From Aeromicrobium sp. (GTDB lineage: Bacteria; Actinomycetota; Actinomycetes; Propionibacteriales; Nocardioidaceae): 43,985 nt of DNA. The DNA lies in NCBI RefSeq assembly GCF_014378035.1, contig NZ_JACMOM010000325.1, forward strand, positions 1-43,985, read 5' to 3'. Below the pieces are notes generated by a model. That model worked only from the letters and a program-made list of their open reading frames with translations, was not told the origin of the DNA and ran no database searches. Position numbers and translations under genes: made by a program. Position 1 is the stretch's first letter, and each line of letters opens with the position of its first letter. Of this stretch, positions 24,583 to 33,339 are shown piece by piece.

Positions 24583-25137
24583 ATGCTCTTGATGATCGTG
24601 GCGGTCATCATCGCCCTGTCGCTGTTCGCGGCCTATGCCTTCAACAAGCTGCGTCGTCTGGACATCGGGGCGCAGGAGGCGCTCGGCGGCATCGACGTGC
24701 AGCTCACCCGGCGCGCCGACCTGATTCCCCACCTCGTCAACACCGTCAAGGGCTACGCCCAGCACGAAAGGGGCGTCTTCGCGGAGGTCACGGCCGCGCG
24801 GGCAGGCGCCGCCGCGGCAGCGAAGCAGGGAACGGTGCCAGAGAAGGCCGCGTCCGAGGCTCGACTCGACAGGGCGATCATCGACGTCCTCGCGGTTGCC
24901 GAGGCCTATCCTGACCTCAAGGCGTCGGCCAACTTCCAGGCGCTCCAGGCCGAGCTCTCCGACACCGAGAACAAGATCTCGTTCGCCCGTCAGTTCTACA
25001 ACGACGCAGTGGCCAGCCTCAACAAGGTCGTGCAGACGATCCCGTGGCTGCTGTTCACCGGTGTCGCCGGGGTGAGGTCCAGGGAGTTCTACGACTCACC
25101 AGACGGCCAGGCGACTGCGCCGACCGTCTCCTTCTGA
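24583..25137 (+). CDS. lemA: LemA family protein
   Basis: 184-residue LemA-type protein: one N-terminal membrane segment ('LMIVAVIIALSLFAAYAFNK') followed by a long helical domain outside or at the membrane with 'RRADLIPHLVNTVKGYAQHE', 'LKASANFQALQAELSDTENK' and 'ISFARQFYNDAVASLNK', all hallmarks of the family. The molecular role of LemA proteins is not established. The ATG at 24583 follows GAGGAG. Its usual DUF2207 partner is represented only by the remnant just upstream, so this LemA may act alone or with a partner elsewhere. It converges on pheT with a 52-base gap that holds no clear terminator. Confidence 0.93.
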   Translation: MLLMIVAVIIALSLFAAYAFNKLRRLDIGAQEALGGIDVQLTRRADLIPHLVNTVKGYAQHERGVFAEVTAARAGAAAAAKQGTVPEKAASEARLDRAIIDVLAVAEAYPDLKASANFQALQAELSDTENKISFARQFYNDAVASLNKVVQTIPWLLFTGVAGVRSREFYDSPDGQATAPTVSF

Positions 25138-25189
25138 CCCTGCACTCCGATCCCATCCGTTGGACACGCCCGTCGGAGGCCAGGTCAGG

Positions 25190-27706
25190 TCAGGTGCGCA
25201 GGATGGCACCGCTCACCCGACGCGCAGCGTCGACCGCCGCCTCGCGCGCGCCCCTGATGTCCTCTTCGGTGAGGGTCCGGTCAGGGGCACGGAGGCGCAG
25301 CGCGAACGCGAGCGACTTCTTGCCCGCGGGCACCTGATCGCCCGTGTAGACGTCAAAGAGCCGAGCCGACTCGATCAACGTGCTCGCACCTGCCAGCACG
25401 GCCTGCAGGTCGCCGGACAGCACCGACCCGTCGACGACCAGCGCCAGGTCCTCCTTGGCGACGGGGAACGCGGAGAAGTCAGGCCGTGGACCGATCTCTG
25501 GAGAGGCGTCGACCAGCGCATCGAGGTCGACCTCGGCGGCAACCACGCGGGCAGGAAGCCCGTAGGCCTTCAGCACCCGCGGGTGCAGCTCACCTGCATG
25601 ACCGATCGTGACCCCGTCGAGGACGAAGGCCGCGCAACGTCCCGGGTGCCAGGGGGCCAGCTGGACCTGCTCGACCGCGAGGTCGACGTGCAGCACCTCA
25701 GCGACGTGCTGGACGACCGCGACGGCATCTGCCCACATGACGTGACGCCCGGGTCCGGCCCAGCCGGTACGGACACGTTCACCACTCATGAGGAGTCCGA
25801 CGTGCAGCGGTTGGGCCGGGAGAACGGCATCGAATACCGCGAACTCGCCCGGCCCCGGACGGTCAGCGACACCGTAGATCGGCGCCGTCGCGACGTCCGA
25901 CCGGGGCAGGAAGACCCTGCCGGTCTCGACGATGCTCACATCGGAGTGACCCCGGCCGATGTTGAGCACGAGGCTCCTGAGCAGGCCGGTCAGCACCGTG
26001 GTGGTCATGCCCGGCTCCTCGGCGGACAGCGGGTTCTCGAGGAGCACCTGGGTGCGGCGCACGTCATCGGGCAGGAGCCCCATGCGGTCCCAGTCGGCCT
26101 CGCCGGCGAACGGGAAGGTCTTGACCTCGATGAGCCCGTCGCCGGCCAGGACGTTGCCAACCCGGCGACGCAGCTTCTGGGCCTTGGTCAGTCCCCTCCC
26201 GGCCGGGGCCGGGGGCAAGATCGATGGCACCTTGTCGTAGCCCACGACCCGCAGCACCTCTTCCACGACGTCGTACGGGTCGGTCAGGTCGGGCCGCCAC
26301 GGCGGGGGCGTGACAGTGAGCCACTCGTGGTCCATCTCCACACTGCAGCCATTGGCCTCGAGCGCCTCGACAGAGGCGACCGCATCGATCTCGACACCCG
26401 TCACGCGGCTGGGGAGGTCGACCCGGAGCCGGATATGTGGTGACGCCGGCGACTCACCGACGACGGTCATGGTGCCAGACACGACTCCCCCGCCGAGCTC
26501 GGCCATGAGCTGGGCCACCCGCGTCGCGGCCCGTGGTTGCAGGCTCGAATCAATGCCGCGCTCGTTGCGCTTGGACGCCTCGGACGGGATGCGGTGTCGT
26601 CGGGCGGCGCGGAAGATCGTCTTCGGGTCGAAGTAGGCCGACTCGATCACGATGTCAGTCGTCGTACCGTCGATCTCGACGTCGGCAGAGCCCATGACCC
26701 CAGCAATGCCGATGGGACCACGATCGTCGGTGATCAGGAGGTCGTCGGGGTCGAGCGTGCGCACGACATCGTCCAGAGTCGTGATCTTCTCACCCTCGAC
26801 GGCGCGACGTACGACGATGCCGCCGCGCAGCTTGGCTCGGTCGTAGGCGTGGTTGGGCTGGCCCAGCTCGAGCATGACGTAGTTGCTGATGTCGACGGCC
26901 AGCGAGATCGATCGCATGCCGGCCTGCTCGAGCCGTCGTACGAGCCAGCCGGGGCTCGGGCGGGACGGGTCGAAGCCGGTGATCTCGCGGGTCACGAAGA
27001 CGGGTGCGGCGAAGGCATCCTCGACCCGTACGGGATAGGACGTGCCGGTCGACACCACCTCATCGACGGTGTCGGCCGGGTCGTGGAAAGGCACGTCGAA
27101 CGCGATCGCCGAGTCGCGCGCGACGCCCCGGAGCGACAGGGCATAGGCGCGGTCGGGGTTGACCTCGAGGTCAAGGACGTCACCGTCGAGGCCGAGCAAC
27201 ACGATGGCGTCGTCGCCCGGCTCGGCCGTGCCGGGCTCGAGCACCATGATGCCGTCGGCATCACCGGCCAGCCCCAGCTCAGCACCGGAGCAGATCATGC
27301 CGTCGGACACGTGGCCGTAGGTCTTGCGGGCGGTGATCTCGAACCCCAGGGCCGGCAGCACGGTGCCGGGAAGGGAGACGACGACCAGATCGCCGACGAC
27401 GAAGTTGTGGGCGCCACACACGATGCCGCGCCCTGCCGCCATCTCGACGCCGTCGGGGTCGCTGACGGGAGGGTCGTTGTGGGCCGCGCCGACGTCGACA
27501 CGGCACCAGTTGATGGTCTTGCCGTTCTTCTGCGGCTCACCCACCAGGGTCAGCACTCGACCGACCGTGAGCGGGCCGGAGATGCCCGAGCCGATGATTT
27601 CCTCGAGCTTGAGGTCGAACGCCGTGAGCCGGGCCGCCAACGCCTCGGTGCTCAGGTCGTCGGGCAGGTCGACGTACTGGCGCAGCCACTCGACAGGTAC
27701 GCGCAT
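25190..27706 (-). CDS. pheT: phenylalanine--tRNA ligase, beta subunit
   Basis: Non-catalytic subunit of the alpha2-beta2 PheRS, 838 residues, of normal length. In order: an EMAP-type tRNA-binding domain (about 40-150), the B3/B4 editing domain with 'NYVMLELGQPNHAYDRAKL', B5, a catalytic-like core and a C-terminal ferredoxin-like anticodon-binding domain ('FSAFPVAKEDLALVVDGSV'). Its ATG overlaps the pheS stop in TGATG, so the two subunits are translationally coupled. It is the last gene of the infC-to-pheT run. Confidence 0.97.
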   Translation of the reverse strand: MRVPVEWLRQYVDLPDDLSTEALAARLTAFDLKLEEIIGSGISGPLTVGRVLTLVGEPQKNGKTINWCRVDVGAAHNDPPVSDPDGVEMAAGRGIVCGAHNFVVGDLVVVSLPGTVLPALGFEITARKTYGHVSDGMICSGAELGLAGDADGIMVLEPGTAEPGDDAIVLLGLDGDVLDLEVNPDRAYALSLRGVARDSAIAFDVPFHDPADTVDEVVSTGTSYPVRVEDAFAAPVFVTREITGFDPSRPSPGWLVRRLEQAGMRSISLAVDISNYVMLELGQPNHAYDRAKLRGGIVVRRAVEGEKITTLDDVVRTLDPDDLLITDDRGPIGIAGVMGSADVEIDGTTTDIVIESAYFDPKTIFRAARRHRIPSEASKRNERGIDSSLQPRAATRVAQLMAELGGGVVSGTMTVVGESPASPHIRLRVDLPSRVTGVEIDAVASVEALEANGCSVEMDHEWLTVTPPPWRPDLTDPYDVVEEVLRVVGYDKVPSILPPAPAGRGLTKAQKLRRRVGNVLAGDGLIEVKTFPFAGEADWDRMGLLPDDVRRTQVLLENPLSAEEPGMTTTVLTGLLRSLVLNIGRGHSDVSIVETGRVFLPRSDVATAPIYGVADRPGPGEFAVFDAVLPAQPLHVGLLMSGERVRTGWAGPGRHVMWADAVAVVQHVAEVLHVDLAVEQVQLAPWHPGRCAAFVLDGVTIGHAGELHPRVLKAYGLPARVVAAEVDLDALVDASPEIGPRPDFSAFPVAKEDLALVVDGSVLSGDLQAVLAGASTLIESARLFDVYTGDQVPAGKKSLAFALRLRAPDRTLTEEDIRGAREAAVDAARRVSGAILRT

Positions 27707-28809
27707 CAGAGCTCAACTCCGAACGGCTCAGTGAAGCGGATGTCTCCGTCGAACAGGTCACGCAGGTCGGCGATGTCGTAACGGGAGGTGATGGTGCGGT
27801 CGAGCCCGATGCCGAACGCGAATCCCGAGTAGACGTCGGGGTCGACGCCGCAGGCGATGAGCACCCGCGGGTTGACCACGCCGCATCCGCCCCACTCGAC
27901 CCACCCCTCGCCCTTGCAGGTGCGGCACTCGGCGACAGCGTCGGGCTCGTTGTGGCAGACGTAGCAGAGCAGGTCCATCTCCGCGCTCGGCTCGGTGAAC
28001 GGGAAGTAAGACGGACGAAAGCGCGTGGTCATGCCGTCGCCGTAGATGGCCTGGGCGAAGTGATCGAGGGTCCCCTTGAGGTGAGCCATCGAGAGGCCCT
28101 TGTCGATCGCGAGGCCCTCGACCTGGTGGAAGACCGGGGAATGCGTGGCATCGAGCTCATCGGTGCGGTAGACCCGCCCCGGACAGATGACGTAGATGGG
28201 GGGCTCGCGGGTGAGCATCGTGCGCGCCTGAACGGGCGACGTGTGGGTGCGCAACACCATGGCCGCCGACTCGGGCGTGACCCAGAAGGTGTCCTGCATC
28301 GTGCGCGCAGGATGGTCAGGGCCGAGGTTGAGGGCATCGAAGTTGAGCCACTCCGCCTCGACCTCCGGGCCCTCGGCCACCTCCCAGCCCATGGCGACGA
28401 AGATGTCGGCGACGTGCTCCTGGATCGTCGTGAGGGGATGGCGCGCACCGACGGCCTCGACGTCCCACGGCAACGTGACGTCGACGGTCTCGCTGGCGAG
28501 CGCAACCTCCTCCTCGGCGGACTCGACCTCGGTGGTCCTGGCCGCGAGAGCGTGGTTGATGGCTCCGCGGGCCTGACCGACTCGCTGGCCGGCCTCCTTG
28601 CGCGCCTGCGGCGGGAGAGCGCCGATCTCGCGGTTCGCGAGAGCCATCGGAGAGCGGTCACCGGCATGGTCGATGCGCACCTGCTTCAACTCCTCCAGCG
28701 TGTGCGCCGCGGCGATGGCCGACAGCGCCTCGTCGCGCATGCGTTCAACCTCATCGGCTCGCAAGGGCGTGACCTCCACGGGGTCGTACGAGGAGTTGGG
28801 CGCGGACAT
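27706..28809 (-). CDS. pheS: phenylalanine--tRNA ligase, alpha subunit
   Basis: Catalytic subunit of PheRS, 367 residues, a class II synthetase. It has an N-terminal coiled coil, motif 2-type 'YRTDELDATHSPVFHQVEGL', and motif 3-type 'GFAFGIGLDRTITSRYDIADLR' split around the ATP site. The ATG at 28809 was kept. The 75 bases upstream, after the histidine kinase stop, show no T-box element and no clear promoter, so cotranscription with the kinase gene is likely. Confidence 0.97.
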   Translation of the reverse strand: MSAPNSSYDPVEVTPLRADEVERMRDEALSAIAAAHTLEELKQVRIDHAGDRSPMALANREIGALPPQARKEAGQRVGQARGAINHALAARTTEVESAEEEVALASETVDVTLPWDVEAVGARHPLTTIQEHVADIFVAMGWEVAEGPEVEAEWLNFDALNLGPDHPARTMQDTFWVTPESAAMVLRTHTSPVQARTMLTREPPIYVICPGRVYRTDELDATHSPVFHQVEGLAIDKGLSMAHLKGTLDHFAQAIYGDGMTTRFRPSYFPFTEPSAEMDLLCYVCHNEPDAVAECRTCKGEGWVEWGGCGVVNPRVLIACGVDPDVYSGFAFGIGLDRTITSRYDIADLRDLFDGDIRFTEPFGVEL

Positions 28810-28884
28810 GATGACCTTCCGGCGAGCACAGATGAACGGATCAAGCCATGACGACGTGAGTTTATCGGTCGCCGGTCGGGTCGT

Positions 28885-29925
28885 TCAGTCGGTCATCGAG
28901 TCGGGCTCGTTGATCGGGAACCACACCCGGATCTGCGCGCCGCCACCCTCGGCATCCAAGATGTCGATCGAGCCACCGTGCTGCTCGACGATGCCTCTCA
29001 CGATGTACATGCCGAGGCCACTGCCGGCGCCCGGCCCCGAACGCCAGAACCTGCTGAACACGCGCTGACGCATCTCTTCGGGGATGCCCGGCCCGTGGTC
29101 GTGTATCTCCAGGGACACGCCGCCCCGGAAGTCGGGGTGCTGGGTGTTCTTCACGACCACCTCGCGCAGGCCGAATCCGTGCCGCATGGCGTTCTCCACG
29201 AGGTTGGTCACGACCTGGGTCATGCGGTCGCTGTCGCCCCAGATGAGGTCGAGATCGTCACCGATGTTGATACCGAACGGCTCGGTCGCGCCGCCCGACA
29301 TGTTGGTCAGCACGTTCCGCACCACCTCATCGAGCTTGACTGGGCCGCGCTTCAACGTGAGCCTGCCGGCGTCGATCCGCGCTGCGTCGAGGAGCTCGGT
29401 GATGAGCCGGCTCAACCTGTCGGCGTCGGAGTCGACGGTCTCGAGCATCAGCCGGCGCTGCTCCTCCGTGAACTTGTCCCACTTGGTCAGCAGCGTCGAC
29501 GTGAATCCCTTGATACCCGTGAGGGGCGAGCGGAGCTCGTGGGCGACCGTCGCGACCAGGTCAGACCGCTCACGATCGCGCTGGTTACGGATGCGGGCGT
29601 TGCGAACGCTGACGACGACCCGCGTCACCGGACCGGCCGGCCGGTCGCGCACCAGGGAGGCGGTGATGAGGTACTCGCTGCCCTTGGGAGACCACCACCC
29701 CTGTTCCGAGACCCGTTTGCGGATGTTGAGACCGTCGTACGGGCGGGAGCAGTCGTACCAGGAGTTGCCGTTGAGATCGTCGAATGGCACCGCCTCGGAC
29801 AGATGCATGCCGATCATCTCGTCGCCGATGGCCCTGGCCATGTCGCGTATGCGTTCGTTGACGTACTCGACGATCCCGTCGGGTCCGGCGATGATGACGC
29901 CGTCCGGGTAGTCGTCGTAGTCCAT
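28885..29925 (-). CDS. soluble PAS-domain sensor histidine kinase without adjacent regulator
   Basis: 346 residues. An N-terminal PAS domain ('DYPDGVIIAGPDGIVEYVNE') is followed by a HisKA dimerisation helix with the phospho-acceptor His in 'ATVAHELRSPLTGIKG', and an HATPase domain with 'VVTNLVENAMRHG', 'DHGPGIP' and 'GAGSGLGMYIV'. No membrane segment or signal peptide is seen, so it should be cytoplasmic. The ORF track starts at 30414 inside rlmB; ATG 29925 gives a clean PAS start. It lies between rlmB and pheS with no response regulator nearby, an arrangement I recall from related Nocardioidaceae genomes. The partner and signal are unknown. Confidence 0.9.
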   Translation of the reverse strand: MDYDDYPDGVIIAGPDGIVEYVNERIRDMARAIGDEMIGMHLSEAVPFDDLNGNSWYDCSRPYDGLNIRKRVSEQGWWSPKGSEYLITASLVRDRPAGPVTRVVVSVRNARIRNQRDRERSDLVATVAHELRSPLTGIKGFTSTLLTKWDKFTEEQRRLMLETVDSDADRLSRLITELLDAARIDAGRLTLKRGPVKLDEVVRNVLTNMSGGATEPFGINIGDDLDLIWGDSDRMTQVVTNLVENAMRHGFGLREVVVKNTQHPDFRGGVSLEIHDHGPGIPEEMRQRVFSRFWRSGPGAGSGLGMYIVRGIVEQHGGSIDILDAEGGGAQIRVWFPINEPDSMTD

Positions 29926-29980
29926 AGAAGTTGAATCTAGTACGAAAGAACTATTCCTGACTATTCGGCCCGTCGTCGTG

Positions 29981-30790
29981 TCATCCGGCGTGGCGCGCGC
30001 GGGCCGAGGCGTAGAGGCAGACGGCGGCGGCCGTCGCCAGGTTGAGGCTCTCGGCCCGGCCGTAGATCGGGACCGCGACGACGGCGTCGGCGAGCCCGCG
30101 TGCGTCGCGAGAGAGGCCTGTCGCCTCGTTGCCCATGACCCAGGCCGTCGGCCGTGCAAGGTCGAGGGCGGCGTCGAAAAGCGCCATCTCCCCCTCACCA
30201 TCGGCAGCAAGCACCTGCAGGTCTCGGGCTGCCAGGACGGCCACGACGTCCGCGAGATCACGGTGCACGATGACCGGTAGGTGGAACAGGCTCCCGGCGC
30301 TGGCACGCACCGCCTTGGGGTTGGTCGGGTCGACGCTGTCGGCGCAGAGCACGACGGCGTCGGCGCCCGCCGCATCAGCGCAACGGATGACGGCGCCCGC
30401 GTTGCCGGGGTCACGCATGTCGACGCAGACCACCACGAGCGACGCGTCTGCGGGCAGCCCGTCGAGGTCGAGCACGACCGAAGCGCAGCGGGCCACGAGA
30501 CCCTGGGGCGACGCAGCGTCGCTGATGCCGTCGACCACGTCGTCGTCGACGACGTGCCACTGGACCCCGCTCTGACGGGCGCGCTGCTGAAGGTCGGCGT
30601 GGCGCAGCGTCGCTTCGGCCGTGGCGAACACCTCGATGGTCACTCCCACGACCGTGAGCGCCTCGCGGACGGCCTGCGGCCCCTCGGCGAGGAATTCGCC
30701 GGTGTCGGACCGGAACGCACGAGTGGCGAGCCGCCTGGCGTGCTTCACACGTCCGGATCGGACGGTGAGCTCACCTGGCGTGCTCGCCAC
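29981..30790 (-). CDS. SpoU/TrmH-family RNA 2'-O-methyltransferase
   Basis: SAM-dependent RNA ribose methyltransferase of the knotted SPOUT class, 269 residues. The N-terminal substrate-binding domain ('FLAEGPQAVREAL') is followed by motif 1 'DMRDPGNAGAVIRCADAAGA', motif 2 'WVMGNEATGLS' and motif 3 'VPIYGRAESLNLATAAAV'. Homologues in this position downstream of rplT often act on 23S rRNA, so an RlmB-like role is likely, but the target base cannot be read here. It begins 19 bases after the rplT stop. Confidence 0.93.
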   Translation of the reverse strand: MASTPGELTVRSGRVKHARRLATRAFRSDTGEFLAEGPQAVREALTVVGVTIEVFATAEATLRHADLQQRARQSGVQWHVVDDDVVDGISDAASPQGLVARCASVVLDLDGLPADASLVVVCVDMRDPGNAGAVIRCADAAGADAVVLCADSVDPTNPKAVRASAGSLFHLPVIVHRDLADVVAVLAARDLQVLAADGEGEMALFDAALDLARPTAWVMGNEATGLSRDARGLADAVVAVPIYGRAESLNLATAAAVCLYASARARHAG

Positions 30791-30809
30791 TGCGTAACGG
30801 TTGCCGCGG

Positions 30810-31202
30810 TCAGGCCGCGGCGCCGTCCTTGGGTGCGTTGACGTCGGCCGGAAGGTTGTCCTTCGCGACCTGCACGAGTGCCGAGAAGGCAGCCGGCTCG
30901 TTGACCGCGAGATCGGCCAGGATCTTGCGGTCGACCTCGACCTCGGCGGCCTTGAGGCCCTGGATGAAGCGGTTGTACGTCATGCCCTCGGCGCGGGCGG
31001 CAGCATTGATCCGCTGGATCCAGAGCCGACGGAAGTCACCCTTGCGCGCCTTGCGGTCGCGGTAGGAATAGACGAGCGAGTGGGTGACCTGCTCCTTGGC
31101 CTTGCGGTACAGCCGCGACCGCTGGCCGCGGTAGCCCGCGGCGCGCTCCAGTGTCTGGCGGCGCTTCTTCTGGGCGTTGACAGAGCGCTTGACGCGTGCC
31201 AT
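30810..31202 (-). CDS. rplT: 50S ribosomal protein L20
   Basis: Ribosome assembly protein of the large subunit, 130 residues, with the invariant opening '[19 protein letters not shown]' and '[19 protein letters not shown]'. It is a basic RNA-binding helix followed by a globular domain. It is in the conserved infC-rpmI-rplT order, 54 bases after the rpmI stop. The C-terminal tail 'NAPKDGAAA' is a short lineage-specific extension. In many bacteria L20 or IF3 regulates this operon through the leader. Confidence 0.98.
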   Translation of the reverse strand: MARVKRSVNAQKKRRQTLERAAGYRGQRSRLYRKAKEQVTHSLVYSYRDRKARKGDFRRLWIQRINAAARAEGMTYNRFIQGLKAAEVEVDRKILADLAVNEPAAFSALVQVAKDNLPADVNAPKDGAAA

Positions 31203-31256
31203 CTCAGTTCTCCTTCACGATTGTTGTGTCGCTAGTCGTTGTGTCGGGGCGCGCGG

Positions 31257-31451
31257 TCAGAGACCGAGCATCTTCTTCACGCGGGGGACGTCGGCCTTGG
31301 CGACGTCGGTGGAACCTTCAAGGCGACGCTTGCGCGAGGACGACTTGACCTCGAGCAGGTGACGACGGTTGGTCTGCTCACGACGCAGCTTGCCGCTGCC
31401 AGTGATCTTGACGCGCTTCTTCATCCCCGAGTGGGGCTTGAACTTCGGCAT
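31257..31451 (-). CDS. rpmI: 50S ribosomal protein L35
   Basis: Small basic ribosomal protein, 64 residues, with the standard opening 'MPKFKPHSGMKKRVKITGSG' and 'RREQTNRRHLLE'. Its ATG is immediately next to the infC stop (no gap), so it is translationally coupled to infC. Confidence 0.98.
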   Translation of the reverse strand: MPKFKPHSGMKKRVKITGSGKLRREQTNRRHLLEVKSSSRKRRLEGSTDVAKADVPRVKKMLGL

Positions 31452-32141
31452 TTATGCCTCCATGTCTGGGTCGAGGTTCTCGGAACGACGACGTGGCTTC
31501 TTGGGTGTTGCAACGGCATGGGCGGCTTCACGATGCGCCTTGACCTCAGCCTCTTCGGCTTCCTTCTCGGCTGCCTTCACGCCCATGCTCTTGACCTTCT
31601 CGGCCTTGACCTCGGCCTGGGCCTCGGACTTCTTCTTGAGCGGACCAAGAACCATCGTCATGTTGCGTCCGTCCTGACGGGCGTTGGACTCGATGAAACC
31701 GAGATCCTCCACATCGGCGGCCAGACGCTGCAGCAGCCGGTAGCCCAGCTCGGGGCGGTGCTGCTCGCGTCCGCGGAACATGATGGTGATCTTGACCTTG
31801 TCGCCGGCCTTGAGGAACCGCACGACGTGACCCTTCTTGGTGTCGTAGTCGTGCTGGTCGATCTTCGGCCGGAGCTTCATCTCTTTGATGATGGTGTTGG
31901 TCTGGTTGCGCCGTGACTCGCGAGCCTTTTGCGCCGTCTCGTACTTGAACTTGCCGTAGTCCATGAGTCGGCAGACGGGCGGGCGAGCTGTCGGGGCCAC
32001 CTCGACGAGATCGAGATCGGCTTCGGCCGCCAGTCGCAGGGCATCTTCGATTCGAACGATGCCCACCTGTTCACCGCCAGGACCGACGAGGCGTACTTCT
32101 GGCACTCGGATTCGGTCGTTGACGCGCAGCTCTGTGGTGAT
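31452..32141 (-). CDS. infC: translation initiation factor IF-3, with ATC start
   Basis: IF-3 binds the 30S subunit and checks start codon and initiator tRNA. The 229-residue product has the N-terminal '[20 protein letters not shown]' and the linker and C-domain '[16 protein letters not shown]' and 'KPKIDQHDY'-like '[12 protein letters not shown]'. A basic Lys/Glu/Ala-rich C-terminal tail follows, typical of actinobacteria. No ATG, GTG or TTG fits the conserved N-terminus. The best start is ATC at 32141, four bases after AGGAGG, in line with the rare AUU/AUC starts used by infC for self-control. The ORF-track start at 32231 would add 30 residues encoded by the attenuator. Confidence 0.93.
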   Translation of the reverse strand: MTTELRVNDRIRVPEVRLVGPGGEQVGIVRIEDALRLAAEADLDLVEVAPTARPPVCRLMDYGKFKYETAQKARESRRNQTNTIIKEMKLRPKIDQHDYDTKKGHVVRFLKAGDKVKITIMFRGREQHRPELGYRLLQRLAADVEDLGFIESNARQDGRNMTMVLGPLKKKSEAQAEVKAEKVKSMGVKAAEKEAEEAEVKAHREAAHAVATPKKPRRRSENLDPDMEA

Positions 32142-32171
32142 GGATCCTCCTGAGGTGGTGGAGAGGCCATC

Positions 32172-32204
32172 AAAAAAAATGGCCCCCGTTGCGAAACGGA
32201 AGCC
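32172..32204 (-). terminator. attenuator-type intrinsic terminator in the infC leader
   Basis: On the minus strand GGCTTCCGTT-TCGC-AACGGGGGCC folds into a 10-bp stem (with two G-U pairs) followed by A and eight T residues, just 31 bases before the infC start. An intrinsic terminator inside the leader of a translation operon implies attenuation control. A second stem at 32308-32325 (GGAGG-TCCA-CCTCC) lies further upstream in the same leader. Confidence 0.8.
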
Positions 32205-32330
32205 ACCAGTGACGTGTTCCCGGAGGAACATGCCTACGGTCGGCCATCACGCCCGAAGGCACTTCTGACCGACTGATACCCCGAGGTCAAGGACCAAGCA
32301 GGTGGGAGGTGGACCTCCACTTCTTCCACA

Positions 32331-32360
32331 AGGTTATCAGCGACGGCGATCGCTTGTGAA
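32331..32360 (-). promoter_or_regulatory. candidate promoter of the infC-rpmI-rplT operon
   Basis: TTCACA (32355-32360) and TAACCT (32331-32336) on the minus strand, with an 18-base spacer. It would give a leader of about 180 bases containing the attenuator. The remaining 32361-32461 gap toward sseB shows no gene. Weak evidence. Confidence 0.4.
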
Positions 32361-32461
32361 ATCGAGGATGGTGCGCGGGTCGCGCCGCAGGCATGAACTG
32401 TCCTGATCGTGGGAGGAGTTAGGTGCTCAGGCGCCATGTCCTGGGAGCTGGCGGGGTGGGG

Positions 32462-32929
32462 TCAGGTGGAGGCGGGAAGCCAAACGGGGCCGGCTTCGCT
32501 CTGCACGAGGCGGTCGCCTGCCGCGAGATGTTCGACGTCGGCGGTCTCGATGACCGTGAAGGTCGGGTTGGCAAGATCGAGGACGATGGCGGCAGCGCCC
32601 TCGTCGAGCGCCGCCCGGGCCGCGTCGCCGCCACGTATCGGCACCGGCCTGGCCTTGGCGTCCCACTGCATCATCGACAACACGCTGCTGAAGGCCAGCA
32701 ACGCCCTGCGGCCGTCGGCCCCGGTCATGAGCACGGCAGCCATCTCGGCATTCTTGTCGCCATCGGTGGGCGCCTCACCCAGCAGCGCGATGATCGGGAC
32801 GAACACCCGCGCATCGGCGATCACTGAGAGCACCGAGATGTCATCACCGAACGCCGCGGCCAGCACCATGTCGGCGGTGCCGTCGTCATCGGGGAACGCT
32901 GGGCTGGCGAGCGTCCGATCGTGATTCAC
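32462..32929 (-). CDS. SseB-family protein
   Basis: 155-residue protein with features of the SseB N-terminal domain family: 'LASPAFPDDDGTADMVLAAA' near the start, 'RVFVPIIALLGEAPTDGDK' in the middle and 'AAIVLDLANPTFTVIE' near the end. In actinobacteria these are small cytoplasmic proteins of unknown function. The start is GTG 32929, forming a GTGA overlap with the upstream PH-domain gene; the ORF-track start at 33196 is spurious. It is the last gene of the rib-his run. Confidence 0.85.
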   Translation of the reverse strand: MNHDRTLASPAFPDDDGTADMVLAAAFGDDISVLSVIADARVFVPIIALLGEAPTDGDKNAEMAAVLMTGADGRRALLAFSSVLSMMQWDAKARPVPIRGGDAARAALDEGAAAIVLDLANPTFTVIETADVEHLAAGDRLVQSEAGPVWLPAST

Positions 32930-33339
32930 CGCAGCCGTCCGCGGAGGTAGGCCATGGCCTCGCGGGCGTATGGCCCATCGGTGCCCTGGATCGCGAACAG
33001 CATCACGCGCTCGTCGTCCTTCGTGACCAGCGTCGGCCACGGAGCGCCGGAGTTCATCGCGAATCCTTCGACGTCGCCCCACGCGACCCGGTGGCGCCGA
33101 TAGCCGTTGAGCACCTCGATGCCGTCGTCGTCTGCGCGCACGAAGCTGCGCCCCACTCCGTGCAACATCGCCAGCACCACGAGGATGATGATCCACAGCG
33201 TGACGTCCTCGGCGGGGGTGAAGTAGATGTCGGACGGCAGCGCCGTCCCGACCACCGCCGTGAGGGCCAGCATCAGCACCGCCACGACGTAGGCGACGAT
33301 GCGGGCGCCTCCCGGCCGGAACGTCCTCAGATCCGGCAC
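32926..33339 (-). CDS. membrane PH-domain protein (bPH_6-like)
   Basis: 137 residues. Two hydrophobic segments ('[20 protein letters not shown]' and '[18 protein letters not shown]') are followed by a small PH-like domain ('[20 protein letters not shown]'), as in the actinobacterial bPH_6 family next to sseB-like genes. Function unknown. The start is GTG 33339, inside the last 13 bases of hisG, with no strong Shine-Dalgarno site; translational coupling to hisG is likely. The ORF-track start at 33444 lies well inside hisG. Confidence 0.85.
   Translation of the reverse strand: MPDLRTFRPGGARIVAYVVAVLMLALTAVVGTALPSDIYFTPAEDVTLWIIILVVLAMLHGVGRSFVRADDDGIEVLNGYRRHRVAWGDVEGFAMNSGAPWPTLVTKDDERVMLFAIQGTDGPYAREAMAYLRGRLR

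Noticed and set aside
28810-28884. T-box or attenuator ahead of pheS
   Set aside because: The spacer is only 75 bases and has no T-box core, no antiterminator and no T-tract hairpin.
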